Part shown: piece by piece, positions 1 through 7,341 of the stretch
How positions within the stretch are numbered: position 1 is the first letter of the stretch
Layout of the letters: each line of letters opens with the position of its first letter
DNA from: Curtobacterium flaccumfaciens UCD-AKU
GTDB taxonomy: Bacteria > Actinomycetota > Actinomycetes > Actinomycetales > Microbacteriaceae
NCBI RefSeq assembly: GCF_000349565.1
Contig: NZ_KB714628.1
Location: forward strand, 38,684-73,681
Direction: 5' to 3'
Length of the DNA stretch: 34,998 nt
The notes under the pieces: generated by a model
Told to the model about the DNA's origin: nothing
The model's input: the letters and a program-made list of their open reading frames with translations, nothing else
Databases searched by the model: none
Made by a program: the position numbers and the translations under genes

Positions 1-3
1 ACC

Positions 4-19
4 GGGCCTCCCGTCCGTC
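4..19. repeat. Partial right arm of the GGAGGC palindrome family
   Basis: GGGCCTCCCGTCCGTC matches the right arm of the palindrome at 24125-24174. The left arm would lie outside the window, so whether this copy is complete cannot be seen. It probably ends the upstream transcription unit. Confidence 0.55.
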
Positions 20-26
20 GCCCACC

Positions 27-32
27 TACGCT
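27..32 (+). promoter_or_regulatory. -10 hexamer TACGCT, probably leaderless
   Basis: TACGCT ends 7 nt before the GTG at 40. No purine-rich ribosome binding site fits between them, so transcription probably starts at the start codon. No convincing -35 is visible. Confidence 0.45.
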
Positions 33-39
33 GGGTGCC

Positions 40-294
40 GTGCCCCGATTCCTCGCCACCCCGACCCTCGTCGCCCTCTGGCTCGGCCTGCTGGCCGTCG
101 TGGTCGGGGTCGTGTTCGTGTCGACGGCGCCGTCGGCCTCGGCGGAATGGTTCGCGTACGCGCCCCTGGCCCACGTCACGTTCGTCCCGAGCGTGCGCCC
201 GTGGCAGCTGACGGTCGGACCGGTCCTCGTGCTGGTGGGCGCGGTCGTCGCGGCGTTCGCCCTCGGCAGACTCAGCGCGCGCCGCCGGAGCTGA
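40..294 (+). CDS. Small membrane protein, function unknown
   Basis: An 84-residue protein with a GTG start. It has two hydrophobic segments (about residues 8-28 and 56-77) joined by a short, probably external, loop rich in aromatic and proline residues, and a short Arg-rich tail (RLSARRRS) that should lie inside by the positive-inside rule. I recognise no family. Codon use (G/C at third positions) supports coding. The start is favoured because the TACGCT hexamer sits 7 nt upstream. It precedes the ThrE-type exporter by 58 nt on the same strand and could be co-transcribed with it, but nothing shows a functional link. Confidence 0.7.
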   Translation: MPRFLATPTLVALWLGLLAVVVGVVFVSTAPSASAEWFAYAPLAHVTFVPSVRPWQLTVGPVLVLVGAVVAAFALGRLSARRRS

Positions 295-352
295 TCCGGA
301 CGCGTCCAGCGGACGTCCGGACTCAGCTGCCGTCGACTGGCACCATGGCGGG

Positions 353-1879
353 ATGGCCGAGCAGCACCCCCCGGGCCCGCACAAGCCGGGCCGCCCGCCC
401 CGGCCACGCCGGCGCAGTCTCGCGCAGCACGACCTGCGCGACGCACGGGCCCGGCTGCGCGGCACGATCTACGAGCACGTCGAGCCCGACGCCAAGGGGC
501 GCGACCAGTACACGGCGACGCAGATCGTCGACTTCTGCCTCGACCTGGCCGAGGTCATGCTCGCCTCCGGTGCCGACACCCGCAGCGTCGAGACGGCCGT
601 CGTCGCGGTCTCGACGAAGTGGAACCTCGCCCCGCTCGACCTGGACTTCTCCGGCAGCTCGGTGACCATCCAGTACGCCCCGGCCGACGTCCCGCCGCTC
701 GTCAAGGTCCGGACGGTCAGCTCCGACGGCTCCGACCTCGACCGGTTGGCGCGGGCGAACCAGATCGTCGACGACCTGATCCACGACGAGCGCGACATGA
801 CCTCGGCGGTGAGCGCCCTCGTCGCGGTGCTGCGGATGCCGCCACGCTGGCCCACGTGGCTCGCCGACGTGGGGCTGTCGATCCTGGGCACCTCGATCGC
901 GATGCAGGCCGGCGGCGGGTGGCGAGCGGGCATCGGAGCGTTCGTGCTGATGTTCGGGATCATCCTGTCGGGGCGCTGGCTGACCGGCCGCGGCTACCCG
1001 CAGTTCTTCGTGTCCGGGGCGCAGGGGGCGGTGGCGTCCGTGATCGGCACCCTCGCGATCGGCGCGGGTGTGCTGCACCCGGCCGGCGCCGCGACCATGG
1101 TGGCGGCGCTGGTGGTCCTGCTCCTGCCGCACGTCGCGCTCGTGACCTGGGCACAGGACGCGATCTCCGGGTTCCGGGCGATGGCGGTCGCCCGCGCGTT
1201 CTACATCGGGCTGGTCATCGCGGCGATCGTGGTGGGGGTGCCCGCCGGGATCGCGATGACGAAGTGGCTGCACCTCGAGGTCGACCCGTCCGGCATCGTC
1301 ACGCAGACGCTGCCGTTGTGGGCCTCGCTCTCGCTCACCGTGGTGTCGGCCGGGGCGAACTGCTTCGTGCAGCAGGCCAGCGCGCGGGTGATCCCCGTCA
1401 CCGTGGTGTTCTCGGTGGCCGCGGGTGCGTCGCTGTGGGGGCTGCGGCAGCTCGGCCTGCCGCTGCTCGGTGCGACGTTCCTGGCGGCGGTCCTGCTCGG
1501 CGTGCTGTCGACCTACGCGGCGGTCCGGATGCGGACGGCCGTGGCGGCGATCGCGGTGCCGGCGTTCTGCGGAGCGCTCCTGCCCGGTGTCGCCGTGTCC
1601 GACGCCCTGCTGAACTTCATGTCCGGTTCGTCGAGCGCGGCCCTCGACTTCGTGGCGGCGGTGTCCGTGGCGCTGGGGATCGGCGCGGGCCTGGTGCTCG
1701 GTGGGCTCTTCGCGACACCGGGTGCCCGGCGAGCACTCCGACGCACCCGTCGGGTCGTCGTGCACTCCGTCCACAACGACACCAGGGCACTGCGGGTCAT
1801 CCGGGACACCGGGTACGACCCCGGCGACGGGTCGGTGCCGCGCGGGTCGCGGAGCGGTGGTGCCGGCGGCGCGTCGTGA
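353..1879 (+). CDS. Threonine/serine exporter family protein (ThrE-like)
   Basis: A 508-residue integral membrane protein of the ThrE family, which exports threonine and serine using the proton gradient. Residues 1-160 are hydrophilic and contain the family signature LASGADTRSVETAV near residues 66-79. From about residue 163 to 455 there are about ten hydrophobic segments, matching the joined ThrE N-terminal (PF06738) and ThrE_2 (PF12821) architecture. A basic 50-residue C-terminal tail follows. The ATG at 353 is used because the ATG at 345 is in another frame. No strong Shine-Dalgarno is visible. Substrate is inferred from family membership. The gene ends 19 nt before a 23-bp inverted repeat and converges on the DUF2795 gene. 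Confidence 0.88.
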   Translation: MAEQHPPGPHKPGRPPRPRRRSLAQHDLRDARARLRGTIYEHVEPDAKGRDQYTATQIVDFCLDLAEVMLASGADTRSVETAVVAVSTKWNLAPLDLDFSGSSVTIQYAPADVPPLVKVRTVSSDGSDLDRLARANQIVDDLIHDERDMTSAVSALVAVLRMPPRWPTWLADVGLSILGTSIAMQAGGGWRAGIGAFVLMFGIILSGRWLTGRGYPQFFVSGAQGAVASVIGTLAIGAGVLHPAGAATMVAALVVLLLPHVALVTWAQDAISGFRAMAVARAFYIGLVIAAIVVGVPAGIAMTKWLHLEVDPSGIVTQTLPLWASLSLTVVSAGANCFVQQASARVIPVTVVFSVAAGASLWGLRQLGLPLLGATFLAAVLLGVLSTYAAVRMRTAVAAIAVPAFCGALLPGVAVSDALLNFMSGSSSAALDFVAAVSVALGIGAGLVLGGLFATPGARRALRRTRRVVVHSVHNDTRALRVIRDTGYDPGDGSVPRGSRSGGAGGAS

Positions 1880-1898
1880 GCGCGGCGGGGTGCGCTTC

Positions 1899-1949
1899 GT
1901 GAGCAGAAGACGTCGGGTGCGGTCGTCGCACCCGACGTCTTCTGCTCAC
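1899..1949. terminator. 23-bp perfect inverted repeat between convergent genes
   Basis: Arms 1899-1921 and 1927-1949 are exactly complementary around the 5-nt loop GTCGT; the arm begins GTGAGCAGAAGACG. It lies between the 3' ends of the exporter gene (+) and the DUF2795 gene (-), so it can serve both as a factor-independent stop. There is no U-run, as is common for actinobacterial hairpins. It is unrelated in sequence to the GGAGGC family. Confidence 0.7.
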
Positions 1950-1968
1950 TGAACGGGCTCGGTCGACG

Positions 1969-2163
1969 TCAGCCGGCGTCCGAGACCGCGCTCGACACCG
2001 CGGTCGGGGCGTCGTACTCGCCGTCCGGGATCGCGCGGAGCGCCTCGAGGACGTCGTCCGGAGCACCCTTCTGCTCGGCGGTGGAGACCACGTCGTCCTT
2101 CGAGGCCGGGTAGTCGATGCCGCTCAGGTACTTCTGGACCTGGATGGGGTTCGGTGCTGCCAT
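1969..2163 (-). CDS. DUF2795 domain-containing small protein
   Basis: A 64-residue acidic cytosolic protein whose whole length matches the DUF2795 pattern: an N-terminal QKYLSGIDYPASKDDVV segment, then an acidic helix with APDDVLEALRAIPDGEY. Members are common in Actinobacteria, often near stress genes; biochemical function is unknown. The ATG at 2163 is chosen over longer upstream frames because GGAAGGA lies about 6 nt before it and the domain begins at once. It is transcribed toward the exporter gene, from which the inverted repeat at 1899-1949 separates it. Confidence 0.85.
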   Translation of the reverse strand: MAAPNPIQVQKYLSGIDYPASKDDVVSTAEQKGAPDDVLEALRAIPDGEYDAPTAVSSAVSDAG

Positions 2164-2254
2164 GTCGGTTCCTTCCGTCAGGTTACGACACCCGGGGTAC
2201 CCGCGGTGCGCTGCACGACGACGCAAGGAACGCGCTCCGTGGACGAACCGCCGG

Positions 2255-2479
2255 TCAGAGTTCCCAGCTGCCCGAGTCGTCGTCGTCCCACATCGCCAGA
2301 CGGCGGGCGGCCTGCGGCTCGTACCGATCCATCCAGCCGCGCTCGAACCGGGCGACGGCGCGGTCGAACGCCGCCACGAGGTCGAGCTCGGCACGCAGCA
2401 GGGCCTGCAGCTGCAGCCCCTCGTACAGCGCGATGAGATGCTCGGCGCCGCCGAACGCACAACGCCGGGGCACCAGCAC
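2255..2479 (-). CDS. Hypothetical protein, start uncertain
   Basis: About 74 residues if the GTG at 2479 is the start; GTG at 2473 is also possible. The body is helical with alternating hydrophobic and charged residues (GLQLQALLRAELDLVAAFDR), then GWMDRYEPQAARRLAMW and an acidic end DDDDSGSWEL. Codons have G or C at nearly every third position, which supports this strand and frame. Upstream of 2479 the same frame loses that bias, so an ATG start near 2561 is unlikely. No ribosome binding site or TANNNT hexamer is visible. I recognise no family. Confidence 0.5.
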   Translation of the reverse strand: MLVPRRCAFGGAEHLIALYEGLQLQALLRAELDLVAAFDRAVARFERGWMDRYEPQAARRLAMWDDDDSGSWEL

Positions 2480-2558
2480 CCCGGTACGGGTGGCGGCACA
2501 AGGGGGGACAGACCCGGACGTCGAGCCGGTTCGCGGCCGTCCGTGCGACCATGCGGGC

Positions 2559-2876
2559 ATGACCCCGAACGACCCCACAGCCCAGGGACTCGCCACCATG
2601 GCCTCCGCCGGGTTCGAGTTCGGCGGCGATCCGGACCAGGTGGCGCACGACGTCCGGGCCATGTGGGAGCAGCTCGGCCGGCCCGTCGGCGCCTTCGAGG
2701 CGGCGGCTCGGGCCATCGCGGTGCTCCCCCAGCGCCCCGAGGTACCGATCGCCGACCAGGCCCGGCGCCGCGCCTTCGAGCAGGCGATCGGCATCAACCC
2801 CGTCGAGGTCGAGCTGGCCGCCGCGATGTCCGCGCGCGAGCTCCTCGAGCGGATGGCGCGCTCCGTCACCTGCTGA
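2559..2876 (+). CDS. Hypothetical protein, 105 residues
   Basis: A soluble 105-residue protein, divergent from the small gene ending at 2255. It begins MTPNDPTAQGLATMASAGFE and continues with GGDPDQVAHDVRAMWEQLGRP and several Ala/Glu-rich helices, ending in cysteine. Strong G/C third-position bias and an ATG directly before the conserved-looking part support it. No signal peptide or membrane segment is seen and no family is recognised. The stop codon is overlapped by the GACGCGACC motif, with a GGAGGC-family palindrome 35 nt downstream. Confidence 0.7.
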   Translation: MTPNDPTAQGLATMASAGFEFGGDPDQVAHDVRAMWEQLGRPVGAFEAAARAIAVLPQRPEVPIADQARRRAFEQAIGINPVEVELAAAMSARELLERMARSVTC

Positions 2877-2950
2877 CGCGACCAGACGCCGTCGACCCGA
2901 CCACACGGACGACGGGAGGCGCGGTGCCCACCGGCACCGCGCCTCCCGTC
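2875..2950. terminator. GGAGGC-family palindrome, copy 1
   Basis: GACGCGACC (2875-2883) overlaps the stop codon of the preceding gene. Arms 2911-2928 (GACGGGAGGCGCGGTGCC) and 2933-2950 pair perfectly over 18 bp with loop CACC. It separates the convergent hypothetical gene and the SDR gene, so it probably works as a bidirectional terminator. No T-run follows. Confidence 0.75.
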
Positions 2951-2973
2951 AGGGTCCTGTCAGAACAGGTGCC

Positions 2974-3900
2974 CTACGGCGTCGGCATCCCGCCGTCGAC
3001 GTGCAGCGTCTCGCCCACGACGTACGACGACTCACCGCTCGCCAGGAACACGTACGCCGGCGCGAGCTCTGCCGGCTGGCCCCAGCGACCCAGGTAGGTC
3101 TGCTCGCCCGCGCTCGGCAGCGCCTCGGGCGGCTGGCCGCCGGCCGGCTGCAGCGGCGTCCAGATCGGGCCGGGAGCGACCGCGTTCACGCGGATCCCCT
3201 TCGGCGCGAGCTGCGCGGCCAGGCCCTTGGCCATGTTGTTCACGGTCGCCTTCGTGGCCGCGTAGTGCACCAGGTGCGGCGACGGAGCGTACGCCTGGAT
3301 CGACGTCGTGTTGATGATCGTGGAGCCGGGCTGCAGGTGCGGCACGGCTGCCTTCGTGATCCGGAACGTCGCGTAGGCGTTCGTCTTGAAGGTCTCGTCG
3401 AACTCCTCGTCGGAGATCTTGGTGATGTCGTCGACGTTCTGCTGCTTGCCGGCGTTGTTCACCAGGATGTCGAGGCCGCCGAGCTGCTCGACGGCGTCGG
3501 CCACGAGCTGCTCGCAGACCTGGAGCGAGGTGATGTCGCCCGGCAGCGCGACGGCCTTGCGGCCGGCTGCCTCGATCAGGCTGACGATGCGGTCGGCGTC
3601 CTCCTGCTCCTCGGGCAGGTACGAGATCGCGACGTCCGCACCCTCACGGGCGTAGGCGATGGCGACGGCGGCACCGATGCCGGAGTCGCCACCGGTGACG
3701 AGCGCCTTGCGGCCGGTCAGACGACCCGAGCCCCGGTAGGTGTCCTCACCGTGGTCGGCGGGGACGTTCTGCGCCATCTCCCCGTCGGTGCCGGCACCCT
3801 CGAGGTACTGCTCGTCGGGCTTCTTGTCGGCGTACATCTTCGTGGGGTCCTGCATCACGTACTGGTCAGGCCCGGTCTGGTCGTTCTGGTGGTCCGTCAT
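2974..3900 (-). CDS. SDR family oxidoreductase, general-stress type
   Basis: A 308-residue short-chain dehydrogenase. The Rossmann motif TGGDSGIG lies at residues 69-76, followed by NNAG and the catalytic YAATK near residue 213; the C-terminal GETLHVDGGMP is the usual SDR end. The roughly 60-residue N-terminal extension before the Rossmann fold, rich in Asp, Gln and Pro, marks the subfamily of Bacillus general stress protein 39 (YdaD/YhdF type), which are NAD(P)-dependent enzymes of unknown substrate. The ATG at 3900 has TACCGT 7 nt upstream, fitting leaderless transcription. It diverges from the secreted-protein gene at 4099. Stress induction is family inference. Confidence 0.88.
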   Translation of the reverse strand: MTDHQNDQTGPDQYVMQDPTKMYADKKPDEQYLEGAGTDGEMAQNVPADHGEDTYRGSGRLTGRKALVTGGDSGIGAAVAIAYAREGADVAISYLPEEQEDADRIVSLIEAAGRKAVALPGDITSLQVCEQLVADAVEQLGGLDILVNNAGKQQNVDDITKISDEEFDETFKTNAYATFRITKAAVPHLQPGSTIINTTSIQAYAPSPHLVHYAATKATVNNMAKGLAAQLAPKGIRVNAVAPGPIWTPLQPAGGQPPEALPSAGEQTYLGRWGQPAELAPAYVFLASGESSYVVGETLHVDGGMPTP

Positions 3901-3907
3901 GCCGCCG

Positions 3908-3913
3908 ACGGTA
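3908..3913 (-). promoter_or_regulatory. -10 hexamer TACCGT, probably leaderless
   Basis: On the reverse strand TACCGT ends 7 nt before the SDR start at 3900. The 198-bp divergent region 3901-4098 otherwise shows no operator I can identify. Confidence 0.45.
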
Positions 3914-4086
3914 CGCAGGGGGTCGCTGCGGGCCGTCCAGGAGGCTGTCCCCCGGTGCGCGGAGCGGCCTGCGCCCGCCGTCCGCTCCGGTCCGGGGCCG
4001 CAGGTGCGTGATCCTCGTTTGTCACGGTCCGGTGACGGGCCGGCCCCGATTCGGTAACACCTGTCGTTCTGCCCCGACCGAGGTCG

Positions 4087-4092
4087 TACCGT
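4087..4092 (+). promoter_or_regulatory. -10 hexamer TACCGT, probably leaderless
   Basis: TACCGT ends 6 nt before the GTG at 4099. It is the same hexamer as the one facing the other way at 3908-3913, so both sides of this divergon look alike. Confidence 0.45.
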
Positions 4093-4098
4093 CGAACG

Positions 4099-4848
4099 GT
4101 GACTCCTCGGACCCTGCTGGCGCTCGGCGCCGCCGTGCTGGCCTTCTCGGCCGGTGCGCTCGCGTTCGACGGCACCACCGGGCTCGGCGTCGACGTGGCC
4201 GTCGCTGCCGAGACCTCGCACGACGCCGCTCCGGTCCACGTGACGAACGCGGACCTCCGCCGTGTGGACTCGATCGAGCTCGACGCCGAGGCCCTGGTGC
4301 TCCGGGACGGCGACGACACCGTCGTCGAGTCCTCGATGCGCGACTCCGGCCTGACCGTGAGCGTGCTGAACCGGCTGCTCGGCACCCCGTCGCGCACGCA
4401 GACGGCCGAGGGCGACGGCGGGGCGTGCTTCCCCGCGGGCACCACGTACACCTGGGGCGGCGCCGTCCGCGTGGCAGCCCTGACGACCGACGCCGCGGCC
4501 GGCAACGCCGTCGAGATCCGGGTGTTGCGCGACGCGGTCCGCAGCACCTTCGGCAGGCAGATCGAACTGACCGGCCCGGACGGCGTCCGGGTGGGCGACG
4601 ACATCGGGAACGAGATCGCCGACGCGCCCCGCTCCGAGCGCGTCTCCTTCGGATCGGACGACTCGCGTGCCTGGCAGCTCCTGCTCCGCGAAGGGTGGGC
4701 GGACCGGCACCACGACGACGGTGACGACCACGAGTCGGGCAAGCGCACCGACGATGCCGGGACCAACGGGGTCTCCGCGCTGACGAACGAGACGACCGTC
4801 ACGGTGCTCGGCTCACCGATGCCCGTCCACGCGCAGCGCAGCTGCTGA
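4099..4848 (+). CDS. Secreted hypothetical protein
   Basis: A 249-residue protein with a GTG start. Residues 1-23 form a short Sec-type signal (MTPRTLLALGAAVLAFSAGALA). The mature part is polar, with a GACFPAGTTYTWGGAVR segment, a later section resembling regularly spaced beta-strands, and a His/Asp-rich stretch (RHHDDGDDHESG) that could bind metal. The last residue is cysteine; only one other cysteine is evident, so a disulfide is possible. I recognise no family. The final codons and stop lie in a 14-bp sequence repeated 24 nt downstream. It converges on the hydrolase gene ending at 4879. Confidence 0.7.
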   Translation: MTPRTLLALGAAVLAFSAGALAFDGTTGLGVDVAVAAETSHDAAPVHVTNADLRRVDSIELDAEALVLRDGDDTVVESSMRDSGLTVSVLNRLLGTPSRTQTAEGDGGACFPAGTTYTWGGAVRVAALTTDAAAGNAVEIRVLRDAVRSTFGRQIELTGPDGVRVGDDIGNEIADAPRSERVSFGSDDSRAWQLLLREGWADRHHDDGDDHESGKRTDDAGTNGVSALTNETTVTVLGSPMPVHAQRSC

Positions 4849-4872
4849 CAGCGAGCAGAGCGCAGCTGCTGA
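4835..4872 (+). repeat. 14-bp direct repeat spanning a stop codon
   Basis: AGCGCAGCTGCTGA occurs at 4835-4848, where it encodes the end and stop of the secreted-protein gene, and again at 4859-4872 in the spacer. The unit is 24 bp, suggesting a small tandem duplication of the gene end. A 14-bp palindrome CTGAACCGGTTCAG (4869-4882) follows and covers the stop codon of the convergent gene. Confidence 0.7.
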
Positions 4873-4878
4873 ACCGGT

Positions 4879-5661
4879 TCAGACCCGCAGGGTCGTGATC
4901 ACCGGGAAGTGGTCGCTGGCGAACCAGGTCTCGGGGCCGTCGTGGTCGATCACCACGCGGTCCACGGCGTTGACGCCCCGGGTGAGCACCCAGTCGATCC
5001 GCTCGGCCGAGTCGACCGGCGGCTGCCAGTCGTTGAACGTGGCGGTGCGGTCGGACGGGTCACCCGCAGCCAGCCAGGCGTCTTCGAACCCGGCTTCGGC
5101 GAACACCCGCGATGCCGTGCCGGTGCCCGCGGGTTCGTTGCAGTCCCCGGCGAACACGACCGGCCCGGTGGTGCCGGCCAACCGTTCGGCGATGAGCGCG
5201 GCGCTCCGGCCCCGGACCTCGTCACCGTGCGGCCCGGGCTCGTGGTCCAGGTGTGTGGTGAGCAGGGTGAACGCGGGACCCTCGGCGTCGAGGAACCGGG
5301 CGTGGTTCGCGATCCGCGGGTACAGGCTGCCCCAGGTGTTCGAGACGGGCTCGTCCGGGGTGTCCGACAGCCAGAACGACCCCTCGTCGGACGGGCGGAA
5401 GCGGTCGCGGCGGTAGAAGACGGCCGCGTGCTCGCCGGCGTCGCCGCCCTCGCGCCCCTGCCCGACGTCGGCGTGGTCCGGCAGACCGGCACGCAGGTCG
5501 TCCATCTGGTGGGCGAAGGCCTCTTGCACGCACAGCACGTCGGGGTCGTGTCGACGGATGACGTCGAGCACGACCGGTAGTCGGGCCGGCCAGTCGTGCG
5601 CGGGGTCCGGGTTCTTGATGTTGTAGGTCATCAGGACGATCGGGCGTGCGGCGCTGGTCAC
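4879..5661 (-). CDS. Endonuclease/exonuclease/phosphatase family hydrolase
   Basis: A 260-residue protein with the full EEP (PF03372) motif set: N14 in TYNIKN, the metal-binding Glu47 in VQEAF, a THLDHEPG segment, GDCNEP near residue 170, ERIDWVL, and the terminal SDHFP with catalytic His251. Members are Mg-dependent phosphodiesterases or phosphatases, from DNA repair nucleases to sphingomyelinase-like enzymes. No signal peptide is evident, so a cytosolic role is likelier. The substrate cannot be read from the sequence. The GTG start at 5661 has TAGGTT 6 nt upstream. Its stop overlaps a 14-bp palindrome facing the convergent neighbour. Confidence 0.88.
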   Translation of the reverse strand: MTSAARPIVLMTYNIKNPDPAHDWPARLPVVLDVIRRHDPDVLCVQEAFAHQMDDLRAGLPDHADVGQGREGGDAGEHAAVFYRRDRFRPSDEGSFWLSDTPDEPVSNTWGSLYPRIANHARFLDAEGPAFTLLTTHLDHEPGPHGDEVRGRSAALIAERLAGTTGPVVFAGDCNEPAGTGTASRVFAEAGFEDAWLAAGDPSDRTATFNDWQPPVDSAERIDWVLTRGVNAVDRVVIDHDGPETWFASDHFPVITTLRV

Positions 5662-5667
5662 TCCACG

Positions 5668-5673
5668 AACCTA
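5668..5673 (-). promoter_or_regulatory. -10 hexamer TAGGTT, probably leaderless
   Basis: On the reverse strand TAGGTT ends 6 nt before the GTG at 5661. Only 38 bp separate this gene from the stop of the upstream LCP gene, so the promoter would sit in that short gap. Confidence 0.45.
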
Positions 5674-5699
5674 CCGACCGGTCCCCCGGCGGGTTCCCA

Positions 5700-7196
5700 T
5701 CAGTTGATGCAGGTGCCCTCGGTGCCGTAGTTGTGCACGTCGGTCGACTTGGGCGTCGGTTCCTTCGCGGGCTTCTTCGTCGGCTTCGAGCCCGAGCCGC
5801 CGGTCGCCGGCGTCGAGGCCCCGGCGCTCGGCTCGGTCGCGACCGGCTTCGCGGTCTTGCCGTCGGTGCCGAGCACCAGGGTGACACCGGTCACGCTGGC
5901 GGTGCGGACGGCGACGGCGCCGGGGACCGCGGACACGACGGCCTTCGCCTGCGCCTCCTGGCCGGCGGGGTACTGCACCTGCGTCGTCTTCGTCGTCGCG
6001 GACGAGCCGGCCGGCGGGACCTGGAAACCGCGGGCGGTCAGGACCTGGCCGGCCGCGGTCGCAGCACCCTCGACCCCGCTGCCGTTCAGCACGGTGACCG
6101 AGGTGTTCGCGGGCTGCGCGCGGCGGGCCTTCGTGTACGCCTCGGGCTGCCCCACCAGGCCCTGCACGAACGCGGGCAGTCCGACGGTGTCGACCTCGAC
6201 GATGGACAGCGGCGAGCCGTTCACGTAGATGGTCGGGGTGCCGAGGGTCGGGATCGTGGCCGACTGGATGTTGCCGGGCCGCAGGTTGCGCATCTGCGAG
6301 GCGAGGTCGATCAGGTCGGTGTCGGTCTGGATCGATCCACCGACGGCCTTGAGGATGTTGCCCATCTTCACGGGGTTGAGCAGCGTGCCGGCCGACGTGA
6401 CCTTCCGTGCCTCCTGCGACAGGAAGTACTGCTGGCGCACGTTGCGGTCCAGGTCGCCGTTCGGCAGGCCGTGGCGCTGGCGCACGAAGGACAGCGCCTC
6501 CTTCGCGTTCAGCGAGGACTTGCCCGCGGGCAGGTTGACGCCGGAGTAGGGGTCGTTCGTCGCCTGGTTCAGGCAGACCTCGACCGGTCCGAGCTCCTTG
6601 ACCACCTGGTAGAAGCCGAGGAGCGAGACGCGGACGTAGTGGTCGATCTGCAGGCCGCTCAGGTTCTCGATGGTCTTGATGAGCATCTTCGCACCGCCGG
6701 TGTCCCCACCGCCGTTGAGCGTGCCGTAGTAGAAGGCGCTGTTGAGCTTGCCCTTGCCGACGTCGGGGATGTCGACGTACGAGTCACGGGGGAACGAGAT
6801 CATCGTCGCCTGACTGCCGTCGGCGCTGATGTGCAGCACGATCATCGTGTCGGTGTTCGTCGCACCGCCGTCGTCCTGGGTGCTGAGTTCGGCGAGCTGC
6901 TCCGGGGTGGCGTTGTCCGGACGGTGGTCGTCGCCGACGAGCAGGATGTTCTGCGCCTTGCCGTCGACGTCGTCCTTCGTGTCCTTCTTGCCGGTGATCG
7001 CGTTGACGATCGTGACGCCGTCGGACAGCTGGTTGTACGCGTAGCCCGCGTACCCGACGCCCAGCAGGAGGGCCATCGTGAGCACCCCCGCGACGGCCGG
7101 GAACACCACGCCCGCCCGACGCTTCTGGCGCCCGTGGCGCGGCGTCGCGGCACCGCGGCGCGCGGGCTCGGTCGTCTGCTCGGGTTCGTTGCTCAC
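5700..7196 (-). CDS. LCP family protein with LytR_C domain
   Basis: A 498-residue membrane-anchored LytR-CpsA-Psr protein. A cytoplasmic basic N-terminus is followed by one membrane helix (about residues 29-52). The extracellular LCP domain contains NILLVGDD, DTMIVLHI, the signature FPRDSYVDIP, ELGPVEVCL and the Arg-rich ALSFVRQRH...DLDRNVRQQ, residues used to bind the polyprenyl pyrophosphate. A LytR_C domain starts near TSVTVLNGSGVEGA, and a Lys/Pro/Thr-rich tail ends in CIN. LCP enzymes attach glycopolymers such as arabinogalactan-like or teichoic polymers to peptidoglycan; which polymer is unknown here. The GTG start has TATGGT 6 nt upstream. A second LCP gene lies at 10684. Confidence 0.92.
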   Translation of the reverse strand: MSNEPEQTTEPARRGAATPRHGRQKRRAGVVFPAVAGVLTMALLLGVGYAGYAYNQLSDGVTIVNAITGKKDTKDDVDGKAQNILLVGDDHRPDNATPEQLAELSTQDDGGATNTDTMIVLHISADGSQATMISFPRDSYVDIPDVGKGKLNSAFYYGTLNGGGDTGGAKMLIKTIENLSGLQIDHYVRVSLLGFYQVVKELGPVEVCLNQATNDPYSGVNLPAGKSSLNAKEALSFVRQRHGLPNGDLDRNVRQQYFLSQEARKVTSAGTLLNPVKMGNILKAVGGSIQTDTDLIDLASQMRNLRPGNIQSATIPTLGTPTIYVNGSPLSIVEVDTVGLPAFVQGLVGQPEAYTKARRAQPANTSVTVLNGSGVEGAATAAGQVLTARGFQVPPAGSSATTKTTQVQYPAGQEAQAKAVVSAVPGAVAVRTASVTGVTLVLGTDGKTAKPVATEPSAGASTPATGGSGSKPTKKPAKEPTPKSTDVHNYGTEGTCIN

Positions 7197-7202
7197 CGGG
7201 AA

Positions 7203-7208
7203 ACCATA
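7203..7208 (-). promoter_or_regulatory. -10 hexamer TATGGT, probably leaderless
   Basis: On the reverse strand TATGGT ends 6 nt before the GTG at 7196; the intervening bases TTCCCG contain no ribosome binding site. Confidence 0.5.
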
Positions 7209-7276
7209 ACCGGCGAGTGGACGGACGACATGGGATGCGCCTGGAAGGTCACCCCGTAGTGGCCGTCACCACCTGA

Positions 7277-7324
7277 GTGACGGAACGGTGTCCGCGGTGC
7301 TTCCACGGGCCTCCTGTCCGTCAC
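7277..7324. repeat. Degenerate GGAGGC-family element, copy behind the GntR gene
   Basis: Read on the reverse strand, GTGACGGACAGGAGGCCCGT (7324 to 7305) matches the left arm of the family, and a GCGCGACCGG close to it resembles the GACGCGACC motif. Only the outermost 8 bp pair (7277-7284 with 7317-7324); the other arm has diverged. It lies downstream of the GntR gene and upstream of the LCP gene. Confidence 0.5.
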
Positions 7325-7341
7325 CGGTCGCGCTCGTGACG

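Noticed and set aside
345..353. ATG at 345 as the start of the exporter gene.
   Set aside because: It is 8 nt upstream of the ATG at 353 and therefore out of frame.
5646..7259. A 537-codon + strand frame opposite the LCP-LytR_C gene.
   Set aside because: No motif and shadow-like composition; the reverse strand has a complete LCP signature.
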